A program made the translations under genes and the position numbers. Below, piece by piece: positions 22,601 through 36,843 of a DNA stretch of 64,000 nucleotides (within the stretch, counting starts at the first letter, position 1; the number at the start of each line of letters is the position of its first letter). This DNA comes from Lactarius indigo. Taxonomy: Eukaryota > Basidiomycota > Agaricomycetes > Russulales > Russulaceae. The stretch spans positions 124,001 through 188,000 of the forward strand of contig JAFKAC010000056.1 in assembly GCA_025766275.1 (NCBI GenBank). The letters are read 5' to 3'. Below the pieces are notes generated by a model. It ran no database searches. It saw nothing but the letters and a program-made list of their open reading frames with translations, and was not told the origin of the DNA.

Positions 22601-25600
22601 GATGAAGATAATTGGAACGCGCGAGGGGACAATTGAGGAATGGGAGAGAAATTGATTGTGAGTGAGATTTGAAGATGATAAAAGGCAAAGATTTGCGTCA
22701 GGCCGAAAACGGGCTCACAATACTCCCGCTGAGAGTGTAGCAACAGCAGGAGGGAGAAAAGGGTCGTTGCTCAAGGGAGTTCGTAGAGATCACTCGGGTG
22801 TCTTTTGTCCTGTTGGGATGAGCGTAAAAACAATTGTGAGCGGCGGCAACCGAAGACAATTAGCAGCGTGCTAGTCTTTATACTCTGTGTTCCCCCGAAG
22901 GAGCCGTACCGTAATAGCGAGATCTCTACAGACGCCTGGGTCGACCCCGATTTGGATCGTCGAGGGACACAATGCATAAAAGGTAATTTTGGTCTCCATT
23001 ATATGTACAAATACAAACAAATAATGTCAGCCACTGCCGCCTTGTTATTGTCTTTTGCAAGAATATTCCAACTTATCTCCTTCCTTGACTCTTCCATTTC
23101 CCATCCCTTGAGCCCATGAGTGCCTTCATTTTCAATATTATATTATTTTTCCCTCATGAGTCGTAACTTTCTCGAGCCTATCTCCTGGAACGACTCCGAG
23201 CTTCCGAGTCTGGCCACCTTTTTTCTTTTTTGCCGCCGTGTCTGATAACTATCTTATATTATTTTTACAGTCACGTCACACCCGTTCCTGCTCCCAGGCG
23301 CCACTCCACTTACCGAACATCCGGGCACAGCCATCCCCCCCCCCCCCCAAATCGTTTTTCCGTGTCCCCTTCCTCCCTCGTTCTCCCTCACATTTTTTCT
23401 GTGATATTATCAGTCGTCTTGATACTCAAGCCTAGCGTAGCGGGGACAGTATCGGTGGATGGCAATAAATTAGGAAAAAATCGATCGCTTGTCATTTTTC
23501 GGACCATGTTTTTCCCCACGTTCCTTCATTTACGTGCACTAGCGGCGCACGCGGACGCGCCAGTTCCCGTTCCCGTGTTTCCCTCCCACCTTTGCCCCGT
23601 GCCCTGCTGACGCACCCGCTGTCAATAATTCCCGGAAATCAGCCAAATATCGCCGTATATTTTTGCGCTCGTGACACGGGGATATCGAGCGTCGGTGGGG
23701 GGGCACAGCAAGACCTGTTCCTGGTCTTGTCCCATCTAACCACGAGTATTCCGACGACCGCGCACGACCACCACACACAGTTACGCCTGCTTGCTCGGAC
23801 CATTCAGAGACACAGAAAGGGAAGACAAGACCAACGCTGAAATCGGATGCTAACGCAAAAGTGAAACCGCCCTCCCGTGTCGCCTTGTCTCACTCTTGCT
23901 TTGACCTCCAGGAACTATCGGGGGGTATCGATTCGCATACACCCCGCGGTGACCGCGATCAGTCCGTTCCCTTTTTTGCTCCCGCTAACTCTCTTTTTTT
24001 CTGGTTGCTCAGCTTACCCGACGTGCACTGCCACTATCACTCCTGGCGAGGGCCCATTTCTTTTGTTATCTGCACCACCACCACCGGTGCTTGGGCCCGA
24101 GCACGTTCTGTTGAGGGGAACGTGCAACGGCCGGTCGCCTTGGATACGAAAGTATACCCCGAAGGGGCGGAAACAAAAACGTTGGCATACATACGACGAC
24201 ATCGATTAAGCTTGCTTCCACTCTCCGAATCATTCCACTGTATCCTTTCAGGAAACGAAACGTCTAACCTTCTTGGCGTAGTATGCACGGGACAGCAGTC
24301 TATGGCATTTGCTCTTGATCGGTCTCTTTCTCTCCACAAAACCGTGCTATCTGACCACCCCTCGCTCTCGTCACAATCTCGACCCGTGGCGCTGCAACCT
24401 TTCCATACATCGAACATCCCATCGTACACCGTCGTCGAATATGGTCAGTGGTCCGGTGTCATCGTCGTTACACGTGTGACGCTCGAGCTTGAATTGGCCT
24501 AGTCTGTCTCGAGTACCTGCAAGAACTGGCGCCCTACAACACCGATGTCCTTGAATAGTCTATGCGTACGTACCTCTCCCTCCTTCGGACACCCGGCTCC
24601 CCTTCGCCGTGGCGTATCAGGTTTGGGCCACCCTGGTCGAGTGGTTCTGGAAGATGATGCGATGACGAAGCACGCGTACTCCTCGTATCTGGGGGACACC
24701 GCCATTTGCTCTGGGGTTGTGCCCTCGTCGCCTGACTGGATATCTTTGACACAATGGCGACATTTTTCTGATCCGTCGTTGCAGACGCGAACTTTGTACG
24801 CCTCCAAGTACACAAACATATACTTGTTTGTGTGCTTCTGGCTGGGCTTCTCGGGCACGGTGAGCATTTACGCTCTCGAGCCGACAAGGATGGGGAGGCG
24901 TTTTGTGATGGGGAGATCCGAAATCTCAAACAAGTTCTAGATCTGATCTTATCAAGGGACTGAGATTCCGGGTAGCTCTTGCCGTGAGCCGGCTGGTTGG
25001 CCGCCGCGAGTCGAACAATACCATTGTTCAAATGAGCAAATTGTCACTTTTTACCCCAAGGAGGGAGCCCGGAAGGGAAAGTAGATCACAGTCAGCCCTC
25101 ATATTCACACACGCGAGGGGGGGGGCGCGGAGCCGTGCAGAGCTGCGGGTTCCGTGAGCGACTCGTGTGTGTGCGGATTGTTCGCGCGTGGGCAATCTCG
25201 GCGGTCCAACGGGTTAAAAAAGAATCCCCCCAGCCCACGAGCCAGCAGCGATTTGTATGAGAGTTCTAACCCGCGGTTTAAGCGCCGATGGTACCTTTTC
25301 GCCCGTCCCACGCACACGGAGATTCGGCGTAGAATATTGGGTGCGTCTTCGTCCAGAACCCTTTCTGGCGCCTGGGGGCATGTGTGTGTAAAAAAAGGGG
25401 GGACCCCCCGAACTGACTAGGTTTTCCTTCCCCCCTCCCCACCCCTCCCACCTCCCCATCTCGTGCGATTACCCTTTACTGTACACCCGGACATGACGGG
25501 GCGAAGCCCCGCCGCGGACGTAAACCCGAGCTTCCTGATCACGGGGGCACACCTTCTATTTTGATTCCGGACAGATGAGTCAGGTGCCGGTTCCTACCGT

Positions 25601-28600
25601 CCAAAAGGATGCAATTCGCATCATATTTTTATGGATAAATGTGCTGTACTACTTACTGTATTGAACCCTGGAATATATATGTGTGAATCTATATATTCAT
25701 TTTGTTTTTGAAGCCCTGCTCGGGTGTGGCACAGTGGCGCGTGGCGGCACTGATAGAGCCTTTATTCACCGACGAAGAAGAAAGGAACAGTTGACAGCAC
25801 GGATCGGAATGACACAAAGGGCGCGTAAGAGATACGATACCAACGAGCGCGCGCAACAAAAAGTCCCCACACTCCCTGGCAGCTCTCGAGAAGCCCAGCC
25901 GAGCCGCGGGGAAACCATATCCGCATAAGGCAAAAACGCAGGCATCATTTCCGAGCCCCAAGTCGACAGGGTCGTCGCTATCGCTTCAAGGTAAGCACGT
26001 ACAGTATTACAAAGCGCGCGTGCGATGGGCGCATAGCCGCCCTACATCCCCACCCACCATTATATCATTATGGCTGGCACTGACCGCCGCCGACGCCGCC
26101 GCTGCGGGGACTTTGGTCCGAGTTGCGAGAGAGAGGTGTATATATGGTTGCGCGGCGCATTCAATGTTTGACATTTACAATACTGTATGGACGAGGGAAA
26201 TGCGTGGGTGAGGTAGGTAGTAAATAAGGTACGTGCTCTGGGCCTGGCAGGCAGGCAGCGGCCTGCTGGCACAGATCTAGAGCCAGACAAGTCCCCTGAC
26301 GTCCGATTATGGGCCCCGTCGGGCCCTCTACGAAAATCAAAGCGGGCATTGCGCATAATCGGGTTTTTTCTTTTCTATTTTCTCGTCTTGGCAGGACGAA
26401 TCCATTGGGGAAGGGGGCGTGGACATACGTTTGGCATCCCCTTTTGCCTTTTTTTTTTTGTTAATTCTTTTTCCCAGATTTAAATTCATGTGCCATGACT
26501 CGGGTGGGAGCACGGTATGGTATGAATAGATAGATTGTACATACCGGTAGGGTTCATTCTGAAACTGAAAAAGTCTGAAACCGACTTGACTCTCGTGCGA
26601 GTGTGGCGCGTGCGAGCAGACAAAGGCCGCGGCGGAAATCAAGTGAAAAAATCGACTCGAAGCTTGATTGATTGGAGGCGCAAGTTATGCACTCACTCAA
26701 GGGGGATCGCGATGCAGTAACCAAGGAAGCGGCGAGGGAAACTACGAGTCAATGTGCGGGATAAGTCTTGATGCAATTGATTGATGGAGATATGAGTTTC
26801 AGCAAGGGCAAAGCGAAAGGCAAGGTCGGGAGTCGGTCGGCGGGGAGAGAAAGAGATTACAGTAACTTACCCGCGGCGCTACACTGGCGGGTGGGAAAAC
26901 GAAAGCGAGCTTTACGTTGGTTTAAAGTTTTGCGCGTGGCAGCCACGTGCCCGGAATTAACGTTAGGGCAGGGCAGGCCCCTGCAGACATGAGCTTATTT
27001 CTAGGGCATTTTCTTTCTTTTTTTTTGTATTTTTTTTTTTTTTTTTCCGTCTTCTCTTCTCCATCCCCCCTTGCTCCTCGGCCTTTATATGCGGCATTCT
27101 GCATCTAGAATTTCTATGACCTCCGAGACTGCGGGGGGGGTAGAAAGTGGCCGTCCGACGTCTCAAGAAGCGATTTGCGAACCCTGTTGAAGTAGGTTTT
27201 TTCGTTAATTGTCCTTGGCTTTGTCCCTCTCCCCCTCCCCAAAGCGCAAATTCGAGTTCTGTCATTGTAGCGGGTCTGTTGGGGGGAAATCATGATGTCG
27301 AATGTAAACGCTCAGGGGTTTTTAGATCAACTGAAAAAGGAAGTCGTACGCTGTATGTATGTACGTCGTCCATCCGGTCTCCATTCGATGCAATAACACC
27401 AAATGGGTACATTCAGTCGTGCGTTGACATAATGTATCTCCTACTTACCATAAGAAAACGAGAGGAAGATTCTTCTTGATGTCGTGGTGAGATGAGATGT
27501 ATACACACATGTAACCTACAAATTCCAGGATGAGAATGAAGGCAATCGATGATCCGACCCTGGGCGAAGATTGGACGCGACGTGTCCCAGTCATCATCGT
27601 CGTCATTGTTCGACGGGACCGGAGGACGCTCATCATTTGCTCGTGCGCATTCCCGCCGCATCGCTGCATTGTTGCGCAATTACGCTTCTGTCCTCTTTCT
27701 GTAACCACATTTCATGGCGAGTCACTCGGACAACTTGCTTGGACGTGTTATAGATGAACGAATAAATGGGCGCGCGATCGAAATAGAAACACCCATCCAG
27801 CGGAGATGAACGGTGCTCCACAGTACAGTCCAGTAAGTTAAGTTATACTGTACGTGCCAATGGATGGGCGGAGTCAGCCGGACATCTGAACAGCACCGAC
27901 CTTTCGTTCACCGTGCTGCCACCTTCCAATTCCGGTTCCACCCGATCTGGTGTCGTTATCGTTTCATCAGTAGTTTGTATCAGTGCCCGCATTCTCCCGC
28001 ACCCACAATCCGAGGTCGTACGATGGCGCCATTGCGTGCATCGCAGTGCCGCCGGAGCCGACGTGCGTATCGTTGTTGTTTCATGCAGGTGATGCACGTT
28101 CTGCTATAGTAGTTGGCAGCTCGAGTCCATTATCAGACGACAGTGGGTGTTGCTTCGATTCGATTTGATTCTGTTTTTTTTTTTTGAAATCCATTTACGG
28201 TACCTGTTAATTCGACACGATAATCGAGGCGATAATACACTGTATATGATTTTACTGCGTATGGGACCACCGAGAAAATTAGTGTTTACGTTCCGCGTAT
28301 TGCTCTTTCCGAGACAAATTCCCATGGGGCGAGTGGCGGAGGGGTTTAGTCGGGATTTCTACCGCCGCCGGCAGGTAGGGTACGGCCGTCACCGAGTCGG
28401 GATGGGATGGGATGAGACGGGATGGGACGCACACAGGCACGCGGAACGGGTTGATCTTGAACCCGAAGCTTTCTGGTTGTTTTGGATTTCGGACCTTGTG
28501 AAAGGTAAAGGCAAAGCAACACACGCGGCAAGTATGTTGGCACTTGCGGACGGGACACCGGTCTGTTCAGCGTTCCGCTCTCGCGCACGGAATATCCGGA

Positions 28601-30301
28601 ACAGCGGAACAGCGGAGTATGTTTTGTGCATCGTGGGCCTTTCAGAACAGGGTTTTACCTCGTCGGAGGGGTGCACACGCACCCCCGCGGAGCACTCACT
28701 CTCACTCGCACGCACGCACGAGTCAGCGACCCGGACGGAGATCGTGGAGATAATGCTGCACAAACCGCTGCGCTTCTGCGCAGGCTGATCACCGATATCA
28801 CTTTAAGTATTGCTGCACCTTCGCGCCCTTTGGGGGTTTTTCTTTTGTTCCCTCCTTGATGTAATATGGCCCTAGGGTTCCCTCTCTTCTCTTTTTTTTT
28901 TTTTTTTTACTGCCTCCTTTCTCGAGGCTTCTGTCGCTTTGTCTCGCTCGTTTCGCTTGCTGGTTCGGGCCTGTGCGACCGCAACGTGGCTGTGCTATAC
29001 GTGGCGACCACCTGTTGCGCGTAAATTGACAGCAACCAAAGCGATTGTAAGTTAGCACGCCATGCCATTTCAGAGAATTTACATAATCATTAAGGCTGTG
29101 TGATCAAAGCGATAAAAAGCGATAATGCGATACTGTAGAAACGCGGCTCCACTCGGCAGGGAAATACCGACATCTCGTAAAAGCTCGACTAGACCCAAAC
29201 GAGAGCCCCACCTCAGCTTTTGAGCAGCCAAGCATGGCCCCTCGATGGTCACCAGGAATAGGAATGCCGATGCCAAAGCTCCTGTCGGGAGCAATCAGAG
29301 AACACATCAAGGTGGGATGTTGAGCGTGGATGGATGGTCCGTGCCAGTTTGCGTCATTCTTGGTAAAAACTTTTCGGCCTTAGCCATCCCGGTCCTAATG
29401 GAGAAGAGAAAACAGCTCTGTCAATATCCAGCTCAAGCGCCGAAACAGGCACAGGCTTCAGGTTCACCGGCGATTGTTGCTGAACAAGGCCAGGTCGCCG
29501 TTCGCTCGCCTTCATTAGGGAGGTCGCTCTGTCTGACCACCATGACAAGAAGTTCAGCCTTGCCCCAATCCCATATTCTAAACGGGTTCTCTTGGTTGTC
29601 AGTCAGTTCCCAGTGGACCTCACAGCCCAGACCCTTCGATTCGAACCCTGATATTAATGAGTTTCGGCATCAGTTTTCTGCCACCTCATGCCTATCCCCC
29701 AGCACGACGACTGTCCCCCAGTTGGTCCGCTTGAGCTGTCCCACTCTGAGTATGACGACCCTGTTCGTTCGTCCTCCACGTGCGCCTTACCTAGCCTAGC
29801 CTATCGCCGCGAAGCGCTCGGTTCGCGTGGCTATCGTGCGCCCAATCCGCTCCAGCGCTACGGAATGCTCGTCGCGTCCTGACTTTTTCCTCACCTCCGC
29901 AGCAGACGACTCGCGCTGTGCTCATCCTGTTCACTCCTCCTAAAAGCTGTCCCATACGTATCTGGGGTCCCACCCTCAAACTACGTTCACAGCCTGCCCT
30001 CACAGAGCCTCGGAGCCGTTAACAGCCCGTTGCTCTCTCTCTGGGATTAGCACTGATCGAGCTGATAATTGGTCTTTCTCTCAACAATCTCGTGCAAAAC
30101 CAAAATCCCGACGCATTATCGCCCTCTATGCCATGGCCAGGGCTCTTAGCCAAGCTCTCACCAGAGCGAGTCGCACCGATCCTACGTGAGGGGCAGTGCA
30201 AGCCAGTGTCCGACTACGAGTACGTTTTGAATTTATTACGTGATCCCTCTTCAAAGGCCTTCCTTTGGCCTTTTGACCTCTAATGCAGCAAACCACCCAA
30301 C
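22601..30301. other. 7.7-kb gap without a recognisable gene
   Basis: Divergent intergenic region between a minus-strand HMG-box gene and a plus-strand DUF6699 gene. Open frames of up to 213 codons exist on both strands, but none shows a domain, membrane pattern or splice-consistent extension that I can support. It holds homopolymer runs (poly-C near 23337, poly-T near 27030 and 28896), a (ggatg) short repeat near 28399-28430, and a repeated cggaacag motif near 28597-28615. Candidate contents are long 5' UTRs, promoters, non-coding RNAs or genes with many tiny exons. Confidence 0.5.
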
Positions 30302-32002
30302 ATGCCTTCCGACCACCACGAATCTCCTCCGAACGGCCCCGCGGTCGATGAGCACGACGACGAGAGCAGCTCAATTGGCGATTCCTCGCTGCTCGCGCCT
30401 CCTACATCACACCGCCACCTACAGTCGCGTCCCTTCCCACAACCCGATCCGCAAGGCTTGCATTCCTTTGTCGAGGCACACGACCCATCTCTCTCCCTCT
30501 CAGCGACAGCGGTCTTTGGGCCGATGGCGGCGCCTCCAGGCCCCATTTCCGCAATCACCTACCCTGAATATTCCGACGGCAACTCCCTACCGGACCCTCC
30601 TCCTCTCTCGCCACACCCGTCCTGGTTGCGCGGGCACAGGCGTACCCCTCCGCCACCGTTCAACATTGTGTCCGCCCCGCAGCCTGTCGTATCTCTGGAC
30701 GGGTATGCGCCCATCGAGGGCCTCCCTCCACAGAACTACATCTCTCCCACTAGGACCATGCCGCGATTGAGCATGCCATTTTACCCTCCGACGTCACAAG
30801 GCGCCTCTCTACTCACGCTCGGTACCGCGCCACCCACGCATGGTGTCTCGAGCCCAACAGCAGTTGTCCCGCCAAACTCAGAGCTCGCACGCCCGCCTCG
30901 CTTTACCTTTGCTCCGCCCGGTGCGGACGTACCTGCCGATCCAGTCGTCAGCGCGACGGGCCCGTCTCCTACAAGCGGGCGTAGGCGCGACAAGGAAAAG
31001 GCCAAAGGAAAGTTCGACAAAGCTTCCCAGCCGGTGGCGGAAGGATCAAGCAGGCGCGCTCGCAGCAACAGCTGGTCGGTTGTCTCTTCTGTCTTTCGCA
31101 GAAAATCTGGTTCGTGGATCACATCTGATTGCCGAGCCCGTGGCGTAAAAAGGCTGACCTTGGACGGCCTTGGATTTTGCAGGACGGCAATCCGGTCCGC
31201 CGCGACTTACCACAGACGGTCCGCCGCAGCTCGCACCTAGCGACTGGCGAGACCTCGCCAAATGGGCTCACCGCCCATGCGATGACGGTTGGGGAGACAA
31301 TTTTGGTGAGCAGAGCCCCCTCCCCATACCGCCATGCCGGAACCCGCTCACCTGTGGACAGAAGAATACGGCCATGCGGGCGCCAGTTTCCCTCCCGAGC
31401 CGGACACAGGCCAATACCCGTACGAGCGCCAGCTGCCCCCGCTCCCGGCACACCTGGCGCACCTCCCCGCTCCAGCGCCTACGCTGCTGCGCACGAACTC
31501 ATCCACGAGCGCCCTAAATCCCTTCCTCGCCCACCGGCCCGTCGGCCTACCCCCGCTCACATGGGACCTGCGCACCGGCGCGCGCGCGATACTCTTCCCG
31601 ACCGTGCCCGTCGTGCCAATGGCCCCGTCGGACTACGCGCAGCCCGCGACGTGGCCGCCGTGTGGCGTGCTGCGGATCGGGGCGATCGGGGAGCACGCCG
31701 GGTGGCGGTGGCCCGTGGAGGCGCATAATCCGGCGGGCGTGCGCTGCGGGGACATTTTTCGTGCGCTCGTCGCGAACCTGCATGAGTTCGTTGGCGCGCA
31801 CGAGATCGCTCGCATGCCCCCCGAGCGCGTTGCTGCCGTCGCTGCTGCGTGCGCGGCGCGCGTCGCCGTCGGCATGCCGCCTGGCTTGGCGGTGGATGAC
31901 GGGATCCGTCGCGTGGATTGTTTGTTGGGGTGCACGCAGTTCCATGGTCTCGAGCCAGGTCCCAGCTCAGGCGAGTGGACCATGTATGTGGGTGCGCCGT
32001 AG
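30302..32002 (+). CDS. DUF6699 domain-containing protein
   Basis: Three exons (30302-31109, 31183-31305, 31362-32002) give 1572 nt, 523 residues, all in phase. The first 270 residues are Pro/Ser-rich and disordered-looking (PPNGPAVDEHDDESSS), with a basic patch (SGRRRDKEKAKGK). Exon 2 encodes SDWRDLAKWAHRPCDDGWGD. The C-terminal 140 residues match the DUF6699 layout found across Agaricomycetes: PPLTWDLRTGARAILFP, YAQPATWPPCGVLRIG, WRWPVEAHNPAGVRCGDIF and a closing RRVDCLLGCTQFHGLEPG. The function of DUF6699 is unknown; these proteins are often multi-copy and Pro-rich. The family call rests on motif memory. Confidence 0.8.
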
Positions 32003-35000
32003 GGTGGAGGCGTATTTTCTCCTCTGCTCTTTTCTTGGTTTTTTTCTCTTGGTTCATTTTGTCCTCATATGTGCATTCCCTTATTCCCCACCCGCATTTC
32101 TATTTGCACGGCTTTGCATCTTGCTCTACTTCATTGTTTTTTTTTTTAAATCGTCATTGTTTTTTCCTTTTGCTGTTTGTCATTGATCCTCTTGTTCTCA
32201 GGTGTTCGGACCAACTCATCTCATCTCTCACATCGTGCGTCGTCATCTTTCTTGTTCCGTTACTGCTCTGTTGTCGTTACCATACAACTGCTTCTCACGA
32301 CCCCATACAATATAGTGTCTCATATCATGGTCTCATGATCCATAACTATACAGTAGAGCTATCTATGGATATTTTGTTGTGCTATGTTGATGTCTACATA
32401 GCGGAAATGCAACCGTAGTTCTCTGGACTTCTCTTCTCCCGCTGTCGCGCGTCACAATGACAAAACCATTTCGGGAAGTTGGACGACCCATGTCCGACGA
32501 AGCAGCGTGCGACTTGGCCCGCGGATCATAGGCAGGTACAACAATAAGTACTCGTACAAGTCCGGTCGTGCACTTACTCTATGTGCAGTAACAACACACA
32601 GTCGTACATAAGGCGGCTCATGGTATTACATGACCCGGAATTGGCAACCCCATTCAGATTGCCATTCGCGTACCGTTGGGGTGTACAGTACGTGCCGCTC
32701 TGCGGGTGAGTGTACGTGTATTGTGTGCGTATGGCTGTGTTGCTTCCATCACCATCACTGCATCCAAAGCAAAAAATTTCAGGTCAAATAGACCCCTTGG
32801 AAAAACCTTGTAGAAAACTCTGTGTGTCAACCTCTTGTCATAGTTTATTTATCTGATAACCTTGAAAGGTTCGGAGTTGTCTCGAGCCCGGGGTTGTCAT
32901 TTGAATATCTTCTGAAAAAAAATATTATGTGAGACTTTCCCAGCTCTTTTGGCGAATCGGAAAACTTTTTTCTAAGGATTTTCGGAGAAATAAGCTTATG
33001 TTAAGTGGTTAACACCACAACAAGTTTTACTTGCACTGTACGGTAAGTTAACTTGAACCCGTTTGCGTGCAGTGCATGTCACAGTCATTTCTGATCGTAC
33101 CTCTTTTTTTGGTGTTTGCATCTGCGGCGGTATAACTGTCACTTTTACCCCGGATCTACTCCGGTGTTCTGAAGCTCGTGCGCCACAAAAGAGGATACAT
33201 GAGAGTTTCATGCGCTTCAAAATGAATACCGTAATGGGCCAGCGGTGATGAGTGTGATTAGGCATGTTATGGGTCAGCGGGATTCTTTAGTGACGATTGG
33301 GCCCCTGTGTGTCTCATCTTGAAGTTCATACTTCCATAGCGCACTGTCATCGTGCGGCGGTGATGGTACCGTATCGTATTGTTCGATAGTACCTGTTCAA
33401 GGTTCAGTAGTAAGTTACAACCCCAGGGAGCTATTGTGAAGTACTACATCAGGTTCTACACCCCAAGAATACGCATGCCTAACAATGAAAGGCCCAGGGG
33501 AACTCTCTAGCAGGCGCCCAGGTTGCCACGTACTAGCAATTCCATGAGGTAGGGTAGGTTTGGGTGCCACATTGACCACAGGGGCCACGGGCGGGAATGG
33601 AAGCGCAGCGCGACGAGACCGAGAGAACCCGAACCGTGGTACTGTACACATACGACTAGCGCTTAGACCGGGGTCCATTCCATCCATTCCAGCAGTAGCG
33701 CGCACATGGGCACGCGCACAGTCAAGTTGAGGGGTGCGCACCCTCATTTCTCCTGCGAATCGTTGCGCCCGGGTATCCAATGGAACACACGATATTTGCA
33801 GTATCGGAAGCTCGGCGACTAATGCGGCGCTCTTGCGAATTGGAACCACGAGTGCGAAATTACTGCTCACACGACCAAATGACCTCCCCTCCGATGCGAC
33901 GTCAACTCACTGGGCTTTCGGACGAAACGGATTTTACGGGTGCACTTGGTGACGAACCTGCGATTATCCTGCTGATCTGGGCCATCTGGCCAATCCGCGG
34001 CTAAGTTGGCTCACGCCATATGTTCGGGCCGAATGTACCAAGTGTGGGCACGAGGACTGACATGTATGCATATAGATGGCCAAAGGATGACGGATTGGGG
34101 GGTCCCCAGACCTTGTCAGACATGCGTGCAACGTCAGCAGTGGAGACGTGGCGGCGGCGGAAGAACGAATCACATGGGATATCGGGGTGGTTGTCACCCC
34201 CAGTTGAGCAGGTTGGATCCGACAGATCAGTCGCGCCGAAGACACGAAGTTCTTGAGGTGTTTGTGCTAGATCCGCAAAGCGAATGAGGGGAGATTTGTT
34301 GCCAGCAGCATAACTCGGTATTCAGTTTGCCAGCGCCCGGGCCAGATGCGTCATGGAATACGGACCGAGACATTTGACAGTTGTGGCGCGGAGCCAAACT
34401 GTGCATCGCTTCGGGTGATGTTGCCGGTTCCCCCAACTGGCGAATACGGTGATAACAGGGTCACGAGCTAACGCATTGTGTTACAGTTCGAGCCATAGTC
34501 CGGGCGACGACGGGTGCGAATACGGGCAAGCCCCAGGAACGGTATGAGACGAAATGGAAAGTGGTGCCCAGACTTAAAAACAAGATTGGGGTGGTGTCGA
34601 GTTGGGTCTTGGGTTCGAGGCCTTCTAGATGCAGCACTTGTGTGGCTCTAGGGTCTCGAACATCAATTTTTGAGACACCCCTGTATCCGAAACTTCATAA
34701 CACATCGAAAACAGAAACCGGGATCTGAGTGTGTGACCAACCTGTGTTCATATGGAACGACGCAACATGATCCGGTGAAATATGGGTTGTACAGTGGTAT
34801 AGGTATATGTGAACAAGTACAGTGCCGTACCTCGCTCGCACTGTTTCAGGTTAGAAAGGTACGGCTACTCGGGTTCTCATCTACGAATTGACCCTGGGGG
34901 TTGCACGAGATCCGACAAGGGCACCAAAACGACATTCAACATTCAACACAAATTAGCGATTTCGACCCGCCCGTCAACCTGTTTGAGGGTCGCACGAAGC

Positions 35001-36843
35001 TCGAGGAGTGAGAGTACGGAACAAGCGCCAATTGACGGTCGCGGAGGTCCGAAGCCGAAAACATGAGACATGATCTATTGCCAACATGTTCCGACATTCA
35101 TGTCATGATGGATGCCGTGGTGGGCAGCGTCAATTCCCACGCAGCATCCTAGCATGACGTCAGCTGCACAACTCGTGTTCTAACATGTGACCCAGTAGGG
35201 ACCAATCAGAGCTATACACTACAGTAGCAGCGTGGAACGGAACTACGCCGCTGCCGCCGCCGCATTCTACGCGAGTCGCTGTCCATCGGCGTTGTGAAAA
35301 TTCCTGATAATCATAAAATAAGTTAAAGCAAGAAAATCAGCCGCTGCCAGGGCGGCGGTCAGTGGCGCCTCACATGAATGGCATCGGATGAAGCCATTCC
35401 GGATTGGTATACTGATATCGTAGAAGTGTAGTAACCGTACATCATATGCTCAGCCGAATGTGATTAAGGAATGTCATTTACGAATGTGACCATCTCAGGT
35501 GCTGCGCGGTGAGAAGAGGAAAGTGAGTGGGGTCGCCGCAGGTAGACTAGTGTCCGATGGGAAGAAGCTCGAGGTCGTATGGATGCGGTTAATGGAAATG
35601 AGACCTGATAGTCGCTAGTGGACAATACGGTGCGCACATCCCCATGCGTAAGTTCGCATGGGAAAAAAAAAACAGTCGACAGCGTCATAGGGTGCCGTTG
35701 TGCTTTGATAGACACGTAGCGACAAAGGACGTGTGATCCGGTGGAGCCAACGGGGCGCGCGTTCGTACTTGCTCAGCCGGAGAACATGGGGATTGAGTCT
35801 ACATACCGACGCCGCCGCGTCGACAAGCGATATGAAAGTTAGGTATCATGTGTTCTCGGCGCTATGTGCCCCACATCACGCTGCGCACAGCCTTCGTTGC
35901 AGCATGGCAGGGAGAAGAACATATAAAAAAAAAAAACAAAGAGAGACAGGTCGCAGATGGGCGAGCCGTGAACTGCGGACATGAGGGAGAATAAGCGAAC
36001 TAGGAGAAAGGAAAGGGAGGGAATTCAGGGCGAAAGTGGAGATGAAAGGATGACAGCTACGCAGATGGGATGATGTAGAAGTGGTGTACATTACAGTCAC
36101 CTGCGCGCTCCTGCGTCTCCGAATTTGTGTGCGGGTGAACGGAGAAGGAGGGCAAGATGCTCGGGGGCTGTGGGAACCGCCGTTATCAAACTTCCTAGGC
36201 CGAATCAGTTGCCTAAACCGGGAAAGTAGTGACCAATCGATTCTCATATCGCCTTTTTTTATTTTCGGTTTTTTTTTTTTAATCCGAGGGGAGCTTTACG
36301 GCGCCCGAGGCGCCCGAAGTGCTTCTCATGGCAACCACTGGTTTCACAGAAGGGAGTCACAAGACTGGAGGCCTTGAGAATTACTGGAGACGCTGTCAGT
36401 TATCGGAGGAACATGGGGGTGGCCAAGACCGGATCGACGGAATGCCCTGATCCATACGGCCGGAACAATATTGCCATATATGGGCGCTGAACCCGCTACA
36501 CGGAACCAACGTCGTTTCCTGTCTGTCGTGTACACTGACAAGTTCCTGTTCTAACGTATCGTAAAAGTAGCCTGCCATTGTCGACAGTCGTCCTCGACTT
36601 ACGTGCTTTCGTCTTGTACTTTTCTTTTCGTCCAGTCGCACCATCTGGCGCCCGTCCTGGGAATCTAACTTGGTGGTGACAAGTGCTCACCTTCCTTTCG
36701 CAGAATAAGAGCGCACAACGCCTTCCCCTCGTGCGTTCACCACTGCCCGGCCGCTTAACCTCCCCCTTTTAAACATCCTTCCCCCCTACCTTGTCTTCCT
36801 TTTCCTCGACCTTGATCTCATTGCCCTCTCTGTATCTGAATAA
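32003..36843. other. 4.8-kb gap without a recognisable gene
   Basis: Right of the DUF6699 stop is a T-rich stretch, probably 3' UTR. The rest contains scattered short ORFs on both strands (for example minus 33415-33870) without domains. A pyrimidine-rich segment near 36700-36840 directly precedes the ATG of the next HMG-box gene, typical of a fungal transcription start region. Confidence 0.45.

Noticed and set aside
24499..25031. Two overlapping minus-strand ORFs, one with KCRHCVKDIQSGDEG
   Set aside because: The Cys pair is suggestive but isolated; I recognise no family and the two frames compete. Not enough support.
29630..29660. Possible tRNA B-box (ggttcgaatcg on the minus strand)
   Set aside because: No matching A-box, anticodon arm or acceptor stem pairing could be built around it.
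31547..32057. Minus-strand ORFs over the DUF6699 domain
   Set aside because: Arg/His/Ala-rich shadows of the third-codon GC bias; the plus strand carries the DUF6699 blocks.
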